Positions 29,264 through 37,632 of a stretch of DNA of 64,000 bases are shown one piece after another. The notes under the pieces are model-generated. The model was not told the DNA's origin and searched no databases. It worked only from the letters and a program-made list of their open reading frames with translations. Position numbers and translations under genes: made by a program. The stretch covers positions 1,426,001 through 1,490,000 of the forward strand of contig NZ_CP064908.1 of the NCBI RefSeq assembly GCF_015841355.1, in the 5' to 3' direction. The DNA comes from Synechococcus sp. CBW1107. GTDB lineage: Bacteria; Cyanobacteriota; Cyanobacteriia; PCC-6307; Cyanobiaceae. Position 1 is the stretch's first letter, and every line of letters begins with the position of its first letter.

Positions 29264-29485
29264 ATGGCCAGCACCTATCCGGCCTGCCCCCTGCCCCGTA
29301 ACGGGGGGTCGTTGACCGCTCCGTCCACCGTCCACCGCCCTGGCTACATTGAAGGTGGCCATCAGCTCGAGAAGCTGGAGTTCGCGCTGGCCATCGCCAT
29401 CAGCCGTGGGGACAGCAGCCGGGCGGGCCAGTTGCGTATCCAGATCGAGGCCCTCGGTGGTCTGGGCGAAGAGCCCGGCACCTGA
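29264..29485 (+). CDS. Small conserved hypothetical protein (73 aa)
   Basis: The protein reads MASTYPACPLPRNGGS, then a helix with GGHQLEKLEFALAIAISRGD and a second with RAGQLRIQIEALGGLGEE. An in-frame ATG 18 bases upstream is an alternative start. The amphipathic helices and clean end suggest a real gene. No family recognised. CACTCA repeats upstream may control it. Confidence 0.5.
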   Translation: MASTYPACPLPRNGGSLTAPSTVHRPGYIEGGHQLEKLEFALAIAISRGDSSRAGQLRIQIEALGGLGEEPGT

Positions 29486-29612
29486 TCAGCTGAACCGGTC
29501 TCTTCCTGTCAGGATTCCTCTCTCTTTCAAGCCATATTCTCGCCGAAGCGTTAGAGTGGCCCAAGATTGATCTGTTGTTGTGCTTGCGGTTCAAACGCGA
29601 TCTTCGATCGCC

Positions 29613-29804
29613 ATGTCACAAGGATCAGAGCAACGAAGCCAGTTTCTCCGCGATGCGGCCAAGCATGAATCCCGTGCCGAAGCTGCTGCCCAGCGAGGTG
29701 ATCTTGTCGAAGCGGCTCAGGCTGTACTCAAATCTCTGGATTGTGAGCGTCGCGCCGGGAGCATTGGACCCCAGATTCTCCAGGTGATCAAGCCGAGATC
29801 CTGA
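29613..29804 (+). CDS. Small conserved hypothetical protein (63 aa)
   Basis: The protein is mostly one helical hairpin: SEQRSQFLRDAAKHESRAEAA, then GDLVEAAQAVLKSLDCERRAG. It starts at the ATG before SQGSEQ. It is the last recognisable core gene before the island boundary at 29868. Function unknown. Confidence 0.5.
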   Translation: MSQGSEQRSQFLRDAAKHESRAEAAAQRGDLVEAAQAVLKSLDCERRAGSIGPQILQVIKPRS

Positions 29805-29867
29805 AGGGCTCGACACTCTTCATTCAGTCCCGGTCAGGGATTGACGAGGAATTGATCTTCAGATCAC

Positions 29868-29920
29868 AAGCGGGTGACCGGACTCGAACCGGCGACGTTC
29901 AGCTTGGGAAGCTTCTCGAT
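29868..29920. repeat. Attachment-site repeat (left junction), 3' half of tRNA-Gly(CCC)
   Basis: These 53 bases are identical to 44082-44134. On the minus strand they hold the anticodon loop TTCCCAA (anticodon CCC), the 3' anticodon strand, the variable region, the T arm (GCCGG-TTCGAGT-CCGGT) and the 3' acceptor strand CACCCGC. The 5' half of the tRNA (GCGGGTG acceptor strand, D arm) is not present. A duplicated tRNA 3' end flanking an integrase-bearing segment is the classical mark of tyrosine-recombinase integration. Confidence 0.85.
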
Positions 29921-29963
29921 GGATTGGCCGAACTGCCTGCGCTGCGGTGAGTCTCGCAAGCCC

Positions 29964-30096
29964 TCAGGCTTGGATGTGAGAAGGTCCGTGAGAAGCTTTC
30001 GATGAGGTGATTGCCATTGATAGCTGATCTGCACGCAGCGCATAGCCCATGGCCCGATAGCCCCGCAGCCGCCGCTCCCACATCCGTTGCGGTGAC
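29964..30096 (-). pseudogene. C-terminal remnant of the TOTE primase-helicase gene beyond the IS
   Basis: On the minus strand the sequence left of the IS3 element encodes RMWERRLRGYRAMGYALRA and then a further ~20 codons to a stop. The RLRGYRAMGYA ending is what I recall at the C-terminus of TOTE AEP-helicase proteins. It matches the gene cut at 32159 and lacks a start. Helicase motifs V-VI, expected between the two parts (~70 residues), are missing, so the insertion was accompanied by a deletion. Confidence 0.7.
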
Positions 30097-30126
30097 TGCC
30101 AGGAAAGATGACGTCCCTGCCGCTGA

Positions 30127-31212
30127 TCAGGCGGCCATTACCAACGTAGTCGGATTGGTGCTGTTTTCTGGATCTGGTGGGTTGATCCAGACCACCTCCG
30201 GCTGACGCCAGCAGCGTGTGCTGCCGCTCCAGCGGCGAGGATGCCGTTGACGGGCCTGTTCGTACAGCTGGGCTCGTTGGCTGCAGATCGCAACGGCCTG
30301 GCCGCTATGGCGCTGATCGGGAGTCACGAACCGGATGCCGCTGTGGCGGTGCTGGTGGTTGTACCAGTCCACGAATGCACAGGCCCAGGAGCAGGCTTCT
30401 TCCACGCTGTTGAATGGCCGCCGGGGGTAGTCCGGCCGGTATTTCACGGTGCGGAACAGCGACTCCGAGTAGGGGTTGTCATTGCTGACCCTCGGCCTGG
30501 AGAACGACCGCAGAACGCCCAGCTCCTCCAGCCGGGTTTCCAGGGTGGCCGCTCTCATGGCGTTGCCGTTGTCGGCATGGAGGATCAGCGTCTGGCGGCG
30601 CCTTCTACTGATCCGCTCCCGCAGGCAGGCCCGGCTGACGAGATCAGCGGCGATCTGTGCGTCCTCGCGATCGGCGACATCCCAGGCCACCACTTTGCGG
30701 CTCCAGACGTCGATCACCAGATAGAGATAGAGCCAGACACCACGCACGCTGGTGGGCAGGTAGGTGATGTCCCAGCTCCACACCTGATTCGGCCCCCTTG
30801 CCTCGAGTCGTGGCACTGCGCGGGGTTCCTGCGGTGGACGGGCCCGACCGCGATGGTGAGCCTGGCCATGGGCGTGGAGCACCCGATAGAAGCTGCGCTC
30901 TGAGCCGATGTAGACGCCCCGATCGGCCAGCACAGGAACGATCTGCGCGGGTGGCAGAGCTGCGAATTCTGATTGGTTGCAGGTGAGGAGAATCCGCTGG
31001 CGTTCCTCATCTGTCAATCGGTGAGAAACCAGGCGGTGGCTGCCTTTACGGCCATCATGGCCGTCCCCATCACCTGCGAACTGACGCCGCCAGCGCTGCA
31101 GGGTGCTCAGCCCCACGCCCAGCAGCGTGGCCAGTTCAAAAGACCGTGCACCAGCCGCCATACCGGCATCGAGGATCTCCAGCGCCTTACGGCGATCAAC
31201 TGGAGAGGTCAA
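30127..31212 (-). CDS. IS3-family transposase OrfB (integrase-core)
   Basis: This is the catalytic subunit. An N-terminal helix-turn-helix region (ELATLLGVGLSTLQRW) is followed by the rve-type core: WSWDITYLP (first D), ILHADNGNAM (second D) and the final glutamate around NDNPYSESLFRTVKYRP. Its start ATG overlaps the OrfA stop (ATGA), so it may be made separately by coupled initiation, or fused by frameshifting as in other IS3 elements. 361 residues. Confidence 0.9.
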   Translation of the reverse strand: MTSPVDRRKALEILDAGMAAGARSFELATLLGVGLSTLQRWRRQFAGDGDGHDGRKGSHRLVSHRLTDEERQRILLTCNQSEFAALPPAQIVPVLADRGVYIGSERSFYRVLHAHGQAHHRGRARPPQEPRAVPRLEARGPNQVWSWDITYLPTSVRGVWLYLYLVIDVWSRKVVAWDVADREDAQIAADLVSRACLRERISRRRRQTLILHADNGNAMRAATLETRLEELGVLRSFSRPRVSNDNPYSESLFRTVKYRPDYPRRPFNSVEEACSWACAFVDWYNHQHRHSGIRFVTPDQRHSGQAVAICSQRAQLYEQARQRHPRRWSGSTRCWRQPEVVWINPPDPENSTNPTTLVMAA

Positions 31213-31715
31213 TCGTCCCCGTCCTCTCCCCAGTAGGCCTGGATCTTTTTTGACGCCATCAGCAGAGCAGCCGCCTCTGCCAAGGCCTTGTCCTTACGGC
31301 GCAATTCCTGCTGCAGGCGCTTGATCTCCCGCTGATCGGCCTGGTGGCGCTTCTCCAGGTCTTTCTGCTCGGCCATGGTCAGCAGTGGCTGCGCATTGGC
31401 ATCCTGCGCCGCCTGGCGCCAGCGGTCCACCTGTTCGGGGAAAAGGCCCCGTTCGCGGCAGTAGGTGCTGAGTTCGGTGGCATTCATGCCAGCACTCTCC
31501 AGCACCACTGTGAACTTGTCGGAGGGACCCCAACCCTCCGGATCCTTCTGGGTGGCTGGCACCACCTCCCCCTGCAGCCGCCAGGCCTTCCGCCACTTGT
31601 AGAGGGTGATCACGTGAATGCCCAGCTCCTGGGCGATCTCAGTGCAGCTCTGGCGGTGGGGAGGCCCCATCCGCCGGCGGACATCAGCCTTGACGGCCTC
31701 GCTGTAAGGACGCAT
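31209..31715 (-). CDS. IS3-family OrfA (DNA-binding subunit)
   Basis: It has a helix-turn-helix segment (SCTEIAQELGIHVITLYKWRKAW) and a C-terminal leucine-rich coiled coil (EIKRLQQELRRKDKALAEAAALL) used for multimerisation. 168 residues. The N-terminal two thirds are repeated in the truncated copy at 31728-32090. Confidence 0.88.
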   Translation of the reverse strand: MRPYSEAVKADVRRRMGPPHRQSCTEIAQELGIHVITLYKWRKAWRLQGEVVPATQKDPEGWGPSDKFTVVLESAGMNATELSTYCRERGLFPEQVDRWRQAAQDANAQPLLTMAEQKDLEKRHQADQREIKRLQQELRRKDKALAEAAALLMASKKIQAYWGEDGDD

Positions 31716-32164
31716 TGGTCGGTTCCATCAGGCCCCCTGGTGGTTGAAATGGTCGGAATGGAGAGGCGTCATCTTTCCTGGCAGAGGGGGGCGCCAGCGG
31801 TCCACCTGTTCGGGGAAAAGGCCCCGTTCGCGGCAGTAGGTGCTGAGTTCGGTGGCATTCATGCCAGCACTCTCCAGCACCACTGTGAACTTGTCGGAGG
31901 GACCCCAACCCTCCGGATCCTTCTGGGTGGCTGGCACCACCTCCCCCTGCAGCCGCCAGGCCTTCCGCCACTTGTAGAGGGTGATCACGTGAATGCCCAG
32001 CTCCTGGGCGATCTCAGTGCAGCTCTGGCGGTGGGGAGGCCCCATCCGCCGGCGGACATCAGCCTTGACGGCCTCGCTGTAAGGACGCATTGGTCGGTTC
32101 CATCAGGCCCCCTGGTGGTTGAAATGGTCGGAATGGAGAGGCGTCATCTTTCCTGGCAGAGGGG
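31415..32164. repeat. 375-bp tandem direct duplication at the right end of the IS3 element
   Basis: 31415-31789 and 31790-32164 are two adjacent copies that appear identical by eye. Each holds the 5' part of orfA, the right terminal repeat and the first bases of flanking DNA (AGGGGG). Since flanking bases are included, the duplication arose after insertion. Confidence 0.9.
31728..32090 (-). pseudogene. Truncated second copy of IS3 OrfA
   Basis: Identical to OrfA for the first ~100 residues (through EQVDRWR). It then reads into the duplicated IS end and stops. It retains the helix-turn-helix but not the coiled coil, so if made it could act as a truncated DNA-binding version. Confidence 0.85.
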
Positions 32165-34288
32165 GGTGGCCAGCACGATGCGGGGTGCATCAGGAGGTAA
32201 CGCTTCCAGCGCGGCCAGGGTGGCGCTGCGCTGGCGTGCGCTCAGCCGCCCATGCAACAGGAACAGGTTTGCCACCCTGTCAGCCAGAGCGGCGGCGATC
32301 GTCGTGATGTGATCGGTGCGCTCGCTCAGGAGCAACAAACGGTGGCCGTCACCCCAGCAGGCGAGAGCCTCCTCCACGATCCGCTCGGTGCGGCGTGGGT
32401 CTTCCGCCAAGCGGCGCATCAGCTCCTGGATCGGCAGATCGGTTGGCAGCCCCTCGAGCTGATGGGTGCGGCTCACCAGTTCCAGGGTCTGGGGCGCTCC
32501 GGCAGGCCGCTGGGCGGTGTGGCGAATGGGGCCGCACTGCATGAACAGGATCGGCTGCAGACCGTCGCGGCGCACCAGGGTGGCCGACAGCCCCAGCACG
32601 TAGCGGGCCTTCACCTGGCGCAGGATGGCCTCAAAGGACGCCGCCGCGATGTGGTGGCATTCGTCGACAATCACCTGCCCGTAGCTCTGCACCAAGGGAT
32701 TCACCTCGCCCTTGCGCACCAGCGACTGCATCACGGCGATGTCGAGTTGGCCGGTGGGCTTGGCTTTGCCTCCACCGATGCAACCGATCGCCTCGGGAGC
32801 GACATCCAGAAAGGTGTGGAGCCGCTCCTGCCATTGGCGCAGCAGATCCGCCCGATGCACCAGCACCAGGGTGTTCACACCCCGCCGGGCCAGGATCGCT
32901 GCCGCCACCACCGTTTTCCCGAAGGCCGTCGGTGCCTGCAGCACGCCGATGTCATGGCGCAGCATCGCTTCGACGGCGGCCTCCTGGTCAGCGCGCAGCT
33001 GGCCCGTGAACGCCATCTCCAGCGGTGAGCCGTTCTGACGTTCATCCACCAGCTCCCAGCTGATCCCCTGCTCCTGCAGCAGGGTCTGCACGGGTTCCAG
33101 GCAGCCCCGAGGCAGGGCAATGTGCTGAGGAAAGTTCTCGGCGCAGCCGATCACCCGCGGTTTGTCCCACACCGACAGTCGCATCGCCTGGGCCTTGAAG
33201 AAGGCCGGGTTGGCGAAGGCGGCGAGGCGAATCAGGCGATTGAGTAGTGGCTGCGGTAGGCCCAAGCGCTCCACATAGAGGCGATCAGCCAGGGTGAGCG
33301 TGAGGGAGGTGGGCAGCGGTCCCCTGAGCCGCGAAAGCGGCACCGCTGCCTTCCATGGAGTCGCCATGTCCTCCTCGTCGATGAACGCCAGATCGAGAGG
33401 ATGGGCACCGCACGTGGCGCTCTGGATCAAGGTCTGCAGCCCCGCCACAGGCAACCTCTGCAGGGTTGCCAGATAGGCCCACTGATCGGGATAGGGATGC
33501 AGGTCGTCATTCACGAACACGCTGCAACCCCGCTGCCGGGCTTCCTTCTGCAGCGGCAGGGCGATCAGGTTGCCGAAGCCCCCCTTGGGCATGCTGTCCT
33601 GATTGGGGAAGAGCCGGTCGTAGGAGCTCAGCTGCAATTGATATGACGCAGCGCAGGTGTGGCTGATCAGGGCTGCCCCGAGTTGACGGGCCTCTCGGGC
33701 CGGTACCGCCTCCTCGAAGAACACCCACACGTGGGCGCCCTCTCCGGAACGGGAGATCTCCAGGGCCGCTGGCACGCCCAGCTGCCGGCAGGAGCCCAGA
33801 AAGGCCCGGGCGTCATCACGCCAGTCCTGCTCGTCAAAGTCGACGGCCAGCAGGTGGCAGTGGTCGTTCTCCAGCAGGGGGTAGAGGCCGATGGTGTGGT
33901 CTCCGGCCAGATGGCCGTAGATCGCCGCATCGCTGAGCGGCAATAGCTCCCGGTGGCTGCAGTCGCGGCACGCCACACGAGGCTTCTCGCAGATCCCCGG
34001 CTTCCATTCATTCGCACAGGCCGGCCCATACCCCGAGCGCCCGCTGCTGTTGCTCTGCCAGCGCAGGGCATGCACGTCGTCGCGACCGCGGAACAGGCGC
34101 CGGAACAGCGCCACCTTCTCCCGCGTGGAACTGGGGCCGTTGGCAGGTGCTGCCTGCGAAATCGGCGCGGGTTCCGTTGGGGCAGGGCCGCCGGATCGCC
34201 AGGCGATGCCGTGGGCCTCCAGAAGCCCAATCAAGCGGGCGTTCTCCCGGCGCAGCTGATCCAGCTCGGGGTGCATCGAGTCGGCCAT
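32144..34288 (-). pseudogene. TOTE-type archaeo-eukaryotic primase fused to superfamily-2 helicase, 3' end cut by IS3
   Basis: An N-terminal helix of the kind that opens such proteins precedes the AEP primase domain (about residues 60-290): LFRGRDDVHALRWQ, cysteine pair CRDC, catalytic HLLAVDFDEQDW, SRSGEGAHVWVFF, SSYDRLFPNQD and MPKGGFGNLIALPLQ. The helicase (about 430-714) has motif I APTAFGKT, motif II DECHH and motif III LSAT. Reading enters the IS after RIVLATP, so motifs V-VI are lost. TOTE proteins are known from Pfam/Aravind-group work as conflict-system components; the exact target is unknown. Loss of motif VI should abolish helicase activity, while the primase domain is intact. Confidence 0.85.
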
Positions 34289-34299
34289 GAGGCAGGGCC

Positions 34300-34491
34300 T
34301 CAGCGCTGGGCAGTTTGTCGGTAGACAGCATTACGCTCCCGCTTGCCAACCGCCACAACCAGCACCAGCAGCTCGTGCTCACGCACCTCGTAGACGAGGC
34401 AGTACCCGGAGGCACGACATTTGATGTTGTAGCGGTTGGAGGATCTACGCAATTTGCTCGCGGGGATCCTGGGCTCAGTCAGCCCTGGCAC
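34300..34491 (-). pseudogene. RelE-family toxin, C-terminal fragment
   Basis: Residues PRIPASKLRRSSNRYNIKCR, ASGYCLVYEV and VVAVGKRERNAVYRQ match the second half of RelE-type mRNA interferases. The first ~40 residues are missing and no matching sequence is seen directly upstream, nor is an antitoxin gene adjacent. The IKCRASGYCLVY substitutions (Cys for the usual Leu/Arg) also suggest decay. It lies 11 bases upstream of the TOTE gene. Confidence 0.7.
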
Positions 34492-34566
34492 CTGGCGGCA
34501 TGGACATAGCGGCTAGCAGATCCTCTGGAACCCGGCCGTTGTCGACGTGGTGCGGGAGCTGGGCTG

Positions 34567-34788
34567 ATGGAGAACCAGACGACCCCACCCCCGTCTGGTC
34601 GTCACCGGGTCTGGGTGACGACCGCCGAGGCATGCGCTGCCCTGGGCATAAGCCGCGAAACACTCCGCCAGCTGCGGCTGCACCCAAGGCCGGGGGCCCC
34701 TGCAGTGGCAACTCGAGAACGTGGAAGCCAGGATCACCGGCTGGAGCCGGCGGCATCTACAGCCCAGAATGCCACAAGTCGGACGTAG
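34567..34788 (+). pseudogene. Remnant of an excisionase-like helix-turn-helix gene
   Basis: The frame has GRHRVWVTTAEACAALGIS followed by RETLRQLRLHP, a MerR/excisionase-type helix-turn-helix. The continuation expected after the second helix appears in another frame as CTQGRGPLQWQLENVEARI. The segment normally between them (a short PGxHYRR-like strand) seems to be missing. This suggests a small deletion plus frameshift. Such HTH proteins accompany integrases in related islands. Confidence 0.5.
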
Positions 34789-34802
34789 AGTCATGTCTCT
34801 AC
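34785..34802. promoter_or_regulatory. Palindromic operator candidate upstream of VapBC copy 1
   Basis: GTAGAG-N6-CTCTAC is a perfect 6-bp inverted repeat. A close match (GTAGAG-N6-ATCTAC) lies at 41493-41510 at the same place upstream of copy 2. Toxin-antitoxin loci are usually autorepressed at such sites. Confidence 0.55.
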
Positions 34803-34831
34803 AGGCGGCCGTGATCGGCCGCAGATGCTCC

Positions 34832-35128
34832 TTGACACAGTCCAGGCCTCAGGATCGCTCAGCTGATGCTGGCCAGCACTTCCCGCAGGCGATCCGCCGC
34901 TGGGGGAACAGCCTGGCGGTCAGGCTCCCGGCCGATTGCCTGCGTCAGGCCGGACTGCAGGAAGGCGATCAGATCGACATCGTCGTTGGAGCTGATGGCC
35001 GCCTGAGCCTGGAGCCTCTGCGCAAGCTGGATCGCTCTGTCCTGGCCGCTGATCTGCGCCAGCTTCAGGCCACCATGCCTCTCACCCCTTCGGTGATCGA
35101 GGAATGCCGCGGCGGTGAACGCTGGTGA
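34832..35128 (+). CDS. AbrB/MazE-type antitoxin (VapB-like), copy 1
   Basis: The swapped-hairpin DNA-binding domain reads QAIRRWGNSLAVRLPADCLR, then GLQEGDQIDIVV. The C-terminal arm (DRSVLAADLRQLQATMPL) would wrap the toxin. The start TTG is chosen because it aligns with the GTG of copy 2 and lies downstream of the operator; an earlier ATG lies inside the palindrome. 98 residues. It is followed after 13 bases by a PIN-domain gene. Confidence 0.8.
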   Translation: MTQSRPQDRSADAGQHFPQAIRRWGNSLAVRLPADCLRQAGLQEGDQIDIVVGADGRLSLEPLRKLDRSVLAADLRQLQATMPLTPSVIEECRGGERW

Positions 35129-35141
35129 CGCTGAGCCCTCG

Positions 35142-35504
35142 ATGATCTATCTCGACACCAGCGTGGTGGTGGCTCTGCTGACCCCGGAAGAACGCAGTGC
35201 CCAAGCGCTCGACTGGTTTGCGGAATCCCGCGACTTCCTGATCAGCAGCGACTGGCTGATCACCGAGACCCACAGCGCCCTGGGGATCAAGCAGCGCCAT
35301 CACGGCCTCAGTTCTGAAGTACGCCAGGCCGCTGGGGAGCAGTTCGAGCGCCTGCTGCAGGGCGGTGTGGAACTTCGCTCCCTCGATCGCGACCGCTTTC
35401 ATCAGTCGGTGGCCTCGCGCAGCCGCTGCACCCATCTGCCCAGCTTCGATAGCTGGATGCAGCAGGCTGCAGCTGCCCTCGGGATGATGTCAGCACTGGA
35501 GTAA
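35142..35504 (+). pseudogene. VapC-like PIN-domain toxin, copy 1, with internal deletion
   Basis: The N-terminus MIYLDTSVVVALLTPEE holds the first PIN aspartate, and ITETHSAL the conserved glutamate. Compared with copy 2 (41835-42257), 60 bases are missing in frame after DRDRF, removing the segment that carries GDALHLA with the third acidic residue. The protein would be 120 instead of 140 residues. Loss of this acidic residue should abolish the RNase activity while the fold may still bind antitoxin. Confidence 0.8.
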
Positions 35505-35546
35505 ATCAACAATACGAAGCGGAGCCTCCAGAGGAAACTCGAAGTC

Positions 35547-35632
35547 AGAGGGCAGCAAGACTGACCTGCAACGGCTCTTGCCCGTCCGCCAGGCGAGCAT
35601 CAGCGAGGCGATTCAGCTCCACGTCTTCAACC
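35547..35632 (-). pseudogene. C-terminal remnant of a Phd-type antitoxin
   Basis: The minus strand encodes VEDVELNRLADARLADGQEP and LQVSLAAL before a stop, matching the end of the intact antitoxin at 42298-42552. The N-terminal two thirds are deleted, although the sequence that precedes the intact gene is recognisable just to the right. Confidence 0.75.
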
Positions 35633-35666
35633 AGCCCAGCTCTTCGGGCCACTCTGCATCGCGGCA

Positions 35667-36077
35667 ATGAAACTTGGGCTTCCCCTGGAAGCCCGACAAG
35701 GAGAAGCCGAGCGAGATCACCGTTCGTCTCGAGTCAAGGTGCCTCAGTTTCAGCGGCGCCATGGCTCCCTGTCCGAGGGTCCCCGCATCGTCGATCAGAA
35801 AAAGCAGCACTTGGATGGCGCGGCCATCGGCAACGGCTCCAACGTGGTCGTCATATTCAACATCTACGGTTGGGACGAAGAGAAAGGCTGTGGCATGACC
35901 TTCCAGCTACGCGTCGTTCAGGTGTTTGAGTTCGTGCCCTACGAGCAGGACGATCCAGCCGATGGCTTCGATGAGCTCGATGGGTACAAGACGGGCAGTT
36001 CTCCCCAGCACACTTCCTCTTCATTCTCTTGCCGCTTGTCGATGTGGGTCTTTGGCGGATACCCACATCCTGAATAG
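35667..36077 (+). pseudogene. Frameshifted phage single-strand DNA-binding-like gene
   Basis: The main frame carries RHGSLSEGPRIVDQKKQHL, then AAIGNGSNVVVIFNIYGW, GMTFQLRVVQVFEFVPYE and DDPADGFDELDGY, resembling single-strand DNA-binding proteins of T7-like phages. A plausible N-terminus (GFPWKPDKEKPSEITVRLES) lies in a different frame just upstream, so a +1 shift occurs near 35735-35742. The first part of the domain is missing. Assignment is from general resemblance only. Confidence 0.45.
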
Positions 36078-36097
36078 ATTGGCTTTTTGTGTCGATC

Positions 36098-36295
36098 TTA
36101 GGCCAAACCTTTCACCCCCAGCGATGGCTCCAGCCGATTGGTAACACCTAGGAAGCGAGTCTTCACGGCTTGATTCAGAAGCAACCCCTTCGATTCATTA
36201 AAGGCTCCAATAAGATCGCCGGCCAAGGAAGCAATAAGGCGGCTCAGGCCGCCTAAGTGACTTTCAGGATCAACAGGCTGTGAGAGGGCAGTCAA
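36098..36295 (-). CDS. Possible small protein at the end of the mtaD operon (65 aa)
   Basis: The TTG start overlaps the mtaD stop (TTGA). The protein contains HLGGLSRLIASLAGDLIGAF and NQAVKTRFLGVTNRLEPSLG. No family recognised, and it could be a remnant of a longer gene. The overlap is the only argument that it is translated. Confidence 0.25.
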   Translation of the reverse strand: MTALSQPVDPESHLGGLSRLIASLAGDLIGAFNESKGLLLNQAVKTRFLGVTNRLEPSLGVKGLA

Positions 36296-37632
36296 GCAAC
36301 GGCTTGAAGCCGTTCGATGATCTGATGTCTAAGAACAAGGCTAGCATTTCTGACCTGTGCTTCGTCGATGGTGATTAACTGGCGATCACGCATCAACACA
36401 CGGCCATTCACTAATAAATCGCAGACATCATTGGCCTTGGTGGCATAGACCAGAGCCGAATAGATACTACTTAGAGGAACCTGGTCGATCGCTTCCATTT
36501 CCAGCACAACGACATCCGCCCGCTTGCCCACTTCCAGAGAGCCGATCTGGGCTTCCAGATGCAGGGCTCTCGCCCCGCGGATCGTAGCGAGCTCAAACGC
36601 TTGCTGTGCGGAGACCACCTTGGGATCAGCCGTGATCAACTTGTGCAGCTTGGCTGCCGTGTCAATTTCCTCCCAGAGGCTAAGATCATTATTGGAGGCC
36701 GAGCCATCAGTGCCTAGTCCAACCGCCATATCCCGCGACAGCATCTGCGGTAGCGGTGCTACACCGGAGGCGAGCTTCATGTTCGACTGAGGGTTATGCA
36801 CCACGCCGACGCCATGGTGGGCCAGCATATCGAGTTCATGGGCTTCTGCCCAGACGACATGAGCCGCCACCATGTGCTCGCTGAGCACCCCGAGGCGCGC
36901 CAGATGTTCCACGGGTCTGGCCCCCTTGAGCCGCAGGCTCTCTGAAACCTCATGGCGGCTTTCCGCCAGGTGAATGATCAGCGGGCAATCGCGTTCAAGG
37001 GCGAATCGGTGAGCCTCGATCAGATGCTCATCTCCCACGGTGTAGGGGGCATGCGGGGCGATCGCCGGAGTGATCAGGGCATGACCCTGCCAGCGCTCCA
37101 CGAAGCGATGGATGGTGTTGAGCGCCGTGGCATGGTCGGCGGCGTCGGGAGCTGGGAAGTCAATCAGAGCTTGCCCAAGCAGACCGCGCAGCCCGGCGGC
37201 TGCCACCTCCTCGGCTACGGCCATTTCGTAGTAATACATGTCGCAGACGGTGGTGATACCGCCGCGAATCAGCTCAGCGAGTCCGAGGCGTGTGCCGCAG
37301 CGCACGAAGGCTTCATCCACGTTCATCGCTTCGGCAGGGAAGATCGTGTGTTGCAGCCAGTCGTCGAGGTCCTGGTCATCCGCCAGGCCACGGAACAGAG
37401 TCATCGGCAGATGGGCATGGCCATTGATCAGCCCTGGAATGACGGCGCGCCCGATGGCATCGATGCGCTGCTGGGGGCTGCAGCTCGCTTCGACGGATGC
37501 ACGCTCCCCGACGGCAACGATTCTGCCTGCCTTAATGGCCACGGCCCCATCGGCAATGACGCGTCGATGAATATCCATGGTGACGACGATGCCACCTGAA
37601 ATGAGGGTGTCGACGGATTGCTGATTACTCAT
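36292..37632 (-). CDS. mtaD: 5'-methylthioadenosine/S-adenosylhomocysteine deaminase
   Basis: An amidohydrolase-superfamily metalloenzyme. Metal-binding motifs are NGHAHLPMTLFRG, HLAESRHE, VVWAEAHELD and GTDGSASNNDLSLWEE. The family-specific segment APHAPYTVGDEHL is also present. 446 residues from MSNQQSVD. The start overlaps the end of the upstream nucleosidase-family frame (ATGAGTAA), giving a coupled pair that would act on MTA or SAH by deamination and glycosidic cleavage. Other members of the subgroup deaminate guanine or related purines, so the substrate is an inference. Confidence 0.82.
   Translation of the reverse strand: MSNQQSVDTLISGGIVVTMDIHRRVIADGAVAIKAGRIVAVGERASVEASCSPQQRIDAIGRAVIPGLINGHAHLPMTLFRGLADDQDLDDWLQHTIFPAEAMNVDEAFVRCGTRLGLAELIRGGITTVCDMYYYEMAVAEEVAAAGLRGLLGQALIDFPAPDAADHATALNTIHRFVERWQGHALITPAIAPHAPYTVGDEHLIEAHRFALERDCPLIIHLAESRHEVSESLRLKGARPVEHLARLGVLSEHMVAAHVVWAEAHELDMLAHHGVGVVHNPQSNMKLASGVAPLPQMLSRDMAVGLGTDGSASNNDLSLWEEIDTAAKLHKLITADPKVVSAQQAFELATIRGARALHLEAQIGSLEVGKRADVVVLEMEAIDQVPLSSIYSALVYATKANDVCDLLVNGRVLMRDRQLITIDEAQVRNASLVLRHQIIERLQAVA

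Larger units (their letters stand above)
30096..32159 (-). mobile_element. IS3-family insertion sequence with partial tandem duplication
   Basis: The terminal inverted repeat CTGCCAGGAAAGATGACG occurs at 30096-30113 and inverted at 32142-32159. A third copy of the right end lies inside at 31767-31784, so the basic element is 30096-31784 (1689 bp). OrfA and orfB are intact and overlap. The outer flanks do not match each other, so there is no target duplication; this fits the deletion in the interrupted gene. Confidence 0.85.

Noticed and set aside
29868-29960. Intact tRNA-Gly gene at the island borders
   Set aside because: Only the anticodon loop to acceptor 3' strand is present in both copies; no GCGGGTG acceptor strand or D arm is found upstream on the minus strand, and the 5' anticodon stem pairs only partly.
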